In this document: one piece after another, positions 63,494 to 64,000 of the stretch
Layout: each line of letters begins with the position of its first letter
Numbering within the stretch: the stretch's first letter is position 1
Origin: Embleya hyalina
GTDB taxonomy: Bacteria > Actinomycetota > Actinomycetes > Streptomycetales > Streptomycetaceae
Reading direction: 5' to 3'
Length of the DNA: 64,000 nt
NCBI RefSeq assembly: GCF_003967355.1
Contig: NZ_BIFH01000017.1
Location: 1 to 64,000 of the forward strand
Translations under genes and position numbers: made by a program
Notes under the pieces: model-generated
Told to the model about the DNA's origin: nothing
Database searches by the model: none
The model's input: the letters and a program-made list of their open reading frames with translations, nothing else

Positions 63494-63916
63494 ATGTTCG
63501 ACAATCAGCTGCCGCCCGGCGTCGGTGCGGCGTTGCAACGCCCCGGCCTGGAGCCGATGACGGCGGTGAGCGCGCACACCACGCTCGTGGACCTGCATCC
63601 GGCCGTGACCGCGCTCCTCGACCGCACCGAGCCCGCGATGCGCTCGGTGTTCCACGGGCGTTGCCCGGACGCGGCGTTGTTGTCCGAGGTCGCGGTCGAG
63701 GCGGAGGCGTCGTTGGCCGCCGAGGGTGCGCACGACCCCGACCACGAGGCGGTACTCGGCCGGATGCGGCACCTGCTGCGCGGCGCGGCGCTGGCCGCGA
63801 TCCTGCTGCGCGAGCCGAACGACCCCGCGCACGAGCGGCCGATCCCGCCCTGCTCGTCCTGCGCGCCCGCGCTGGCCGATCTGGGCGTGACCGTCCTGGA
63901 GGTGCCCGCGTCATGA
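63494..63916 (+). CDS. YwqJ-like deaminase family protein
   Basis: A 140-residue protein with the zinc-deaminase layout: HGRC (H54-C57) followed by PDAALLSEV, and the paired cysteines PCSSC (C120, C123) in a C-terminal helix. This matches the YwqJ-related deaminases that occur with SUKH proteins in streptomycetes. The usual catalytic Glu two residues after the first Cys (CAE) is an Asp here (CPD), so activity is uncertain. It lacks any secretion domain. It is 31 bp after the fusion gene, and its stop overlaps the next start (ATGA), so it is probably co-expressed with the next gene. Confidence 0.7.
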   Translation: MFDNQLPPGVGAALQRPGLEPMTAVSAHTTLVDLHPAVTALLDRTEPAMRSVFHGRCPDAALLSEVAVEAEASLAAEGAHDPDHEAVLGRMRHLLRGAALAAILLREPNDPAHERPIPPCSSCAPALADLGVTVLEVPAS

Positions 63917-64000
63917 GCGACCGTTTCCCCGAGGCGGTGGCCGAGGCCCTGTCGGCCACCGGCTGGCAACCCGGCATCCACATCCCGGAAGAGGAACTGC
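63913..64000 (+). CDS. SUKH-3-type immunity protein, cut by window end
   Basis: The first 29 codons are visible (MSDRFPEAVAEALSATGWQP, then GIHIPEEEL). The pattern F..V...L...GW.PG is the start of SUKH-3 domain proteins, which usually follow YwqJ-like deaminase genes in streptomycetes. The ATG overlaps the deaminase stop. The rest lies beyond the window, so the assignment rests on a short N-terminus and context. Confidence 0.6.
   Translation, partial: MSDRFPEAVAEALSATGWQPGIHIPEEEL

Overview
The window is high-GC DNA (around 70 % G+C by eye, strong third-position GC bias, GTG/TTG starts, GGAGG-type ribosome binding sites, rare TTA codons). It is typical of a filamentous actinomycete of the Streptomyces/Kitasatospora/Embleya group. 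The genus is an inference. From memory, the core gene order (cysteine desulfurase - mnmA - methionine-synthase-like - ligA - GGDEF/EAL; dipeptide ABC operon; sseB - gcvT - gcvH - glyA; glgP | glgE - treS - pep2 - glgB) resembles the S. coelicolor region around SCO5440-SCO5495. I could not verify this here.

Layout. 0.3-2.6 kb: a VOC protein, a 5'-truncated RelE remnant, and a divergent TetR / FMN-reductase pair with a repeat-rich control region, followed by a DHA2 drug exporter. 4-9.7 kb: a MetE-C-like protein, ligA and a GGDEF-EAL c-di-GMP protein carrying three TTA (bldA-type) codons. 9.7-20.4 kb (minus strand): a VOC protein, mnmA, cysteine desulfurase, a TRIC channel and a five-gene oligopeptide ABC operon with a perfect stem-loop behind the binding-protein gene. 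20.8-26.6 kb: two SseB-like proteins and a P-loop ATPase, then a tandem glycine riboswitch driving gcvT-gcvH-glyA. 26.6-39.2 kb: enoyl-CoA hydratase, an L,D-transpeptidase lipoprotein, small proteins, glgX, a tyrosine-phosphatase-like protein, membrane proteins, a Fic protein with an operator-like palindrome on its start codon, and a NarL-type two-component system. 39.5-43.3 kb: an MMPL transporter and a second L,D-transpeptidase. 43.4-54.3 kb: the alpha-glucan metabolism cluster glgP (minus) / glgE-treS-pep2-glgB (plus), which makes, extends, branches and degrades glycogen-like glucan from trehalose via maltose-1-phosphate.

54.4-64.0 kb is the accessory part: a polymorphic-toxin operon. A WXG100-like protein is translationally coupled (TGATG) to a 2387-residue secreted-toxin candidate. 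That protein has a CpnT/WXG100-like helical N-terminus, long Gly/Ser/Asn and Asp/Pro repeat linkers, two complete papain-fold (Tox-PL glutamine-deamidase type) modules and a C-terminal WHH-type HNH nuclease. It is coupled to an SMI1/KNR4 (SUKH) immunity protein. The next coupled gene is the most unusual item in the window: a 336-residue fusion of a second copy of the WHH nuclease domain to a SUKH domain, in one polypeptide with no secretion leader. In that copy the motif histidine that matches the toxin's H2361 is a lysine. A YwqJ-like deaminase and a SUKH-3-type immunity gene (cut by the window edge) follow. No tRNA, rRNA, CRISPR array or insertion sequence was seen.
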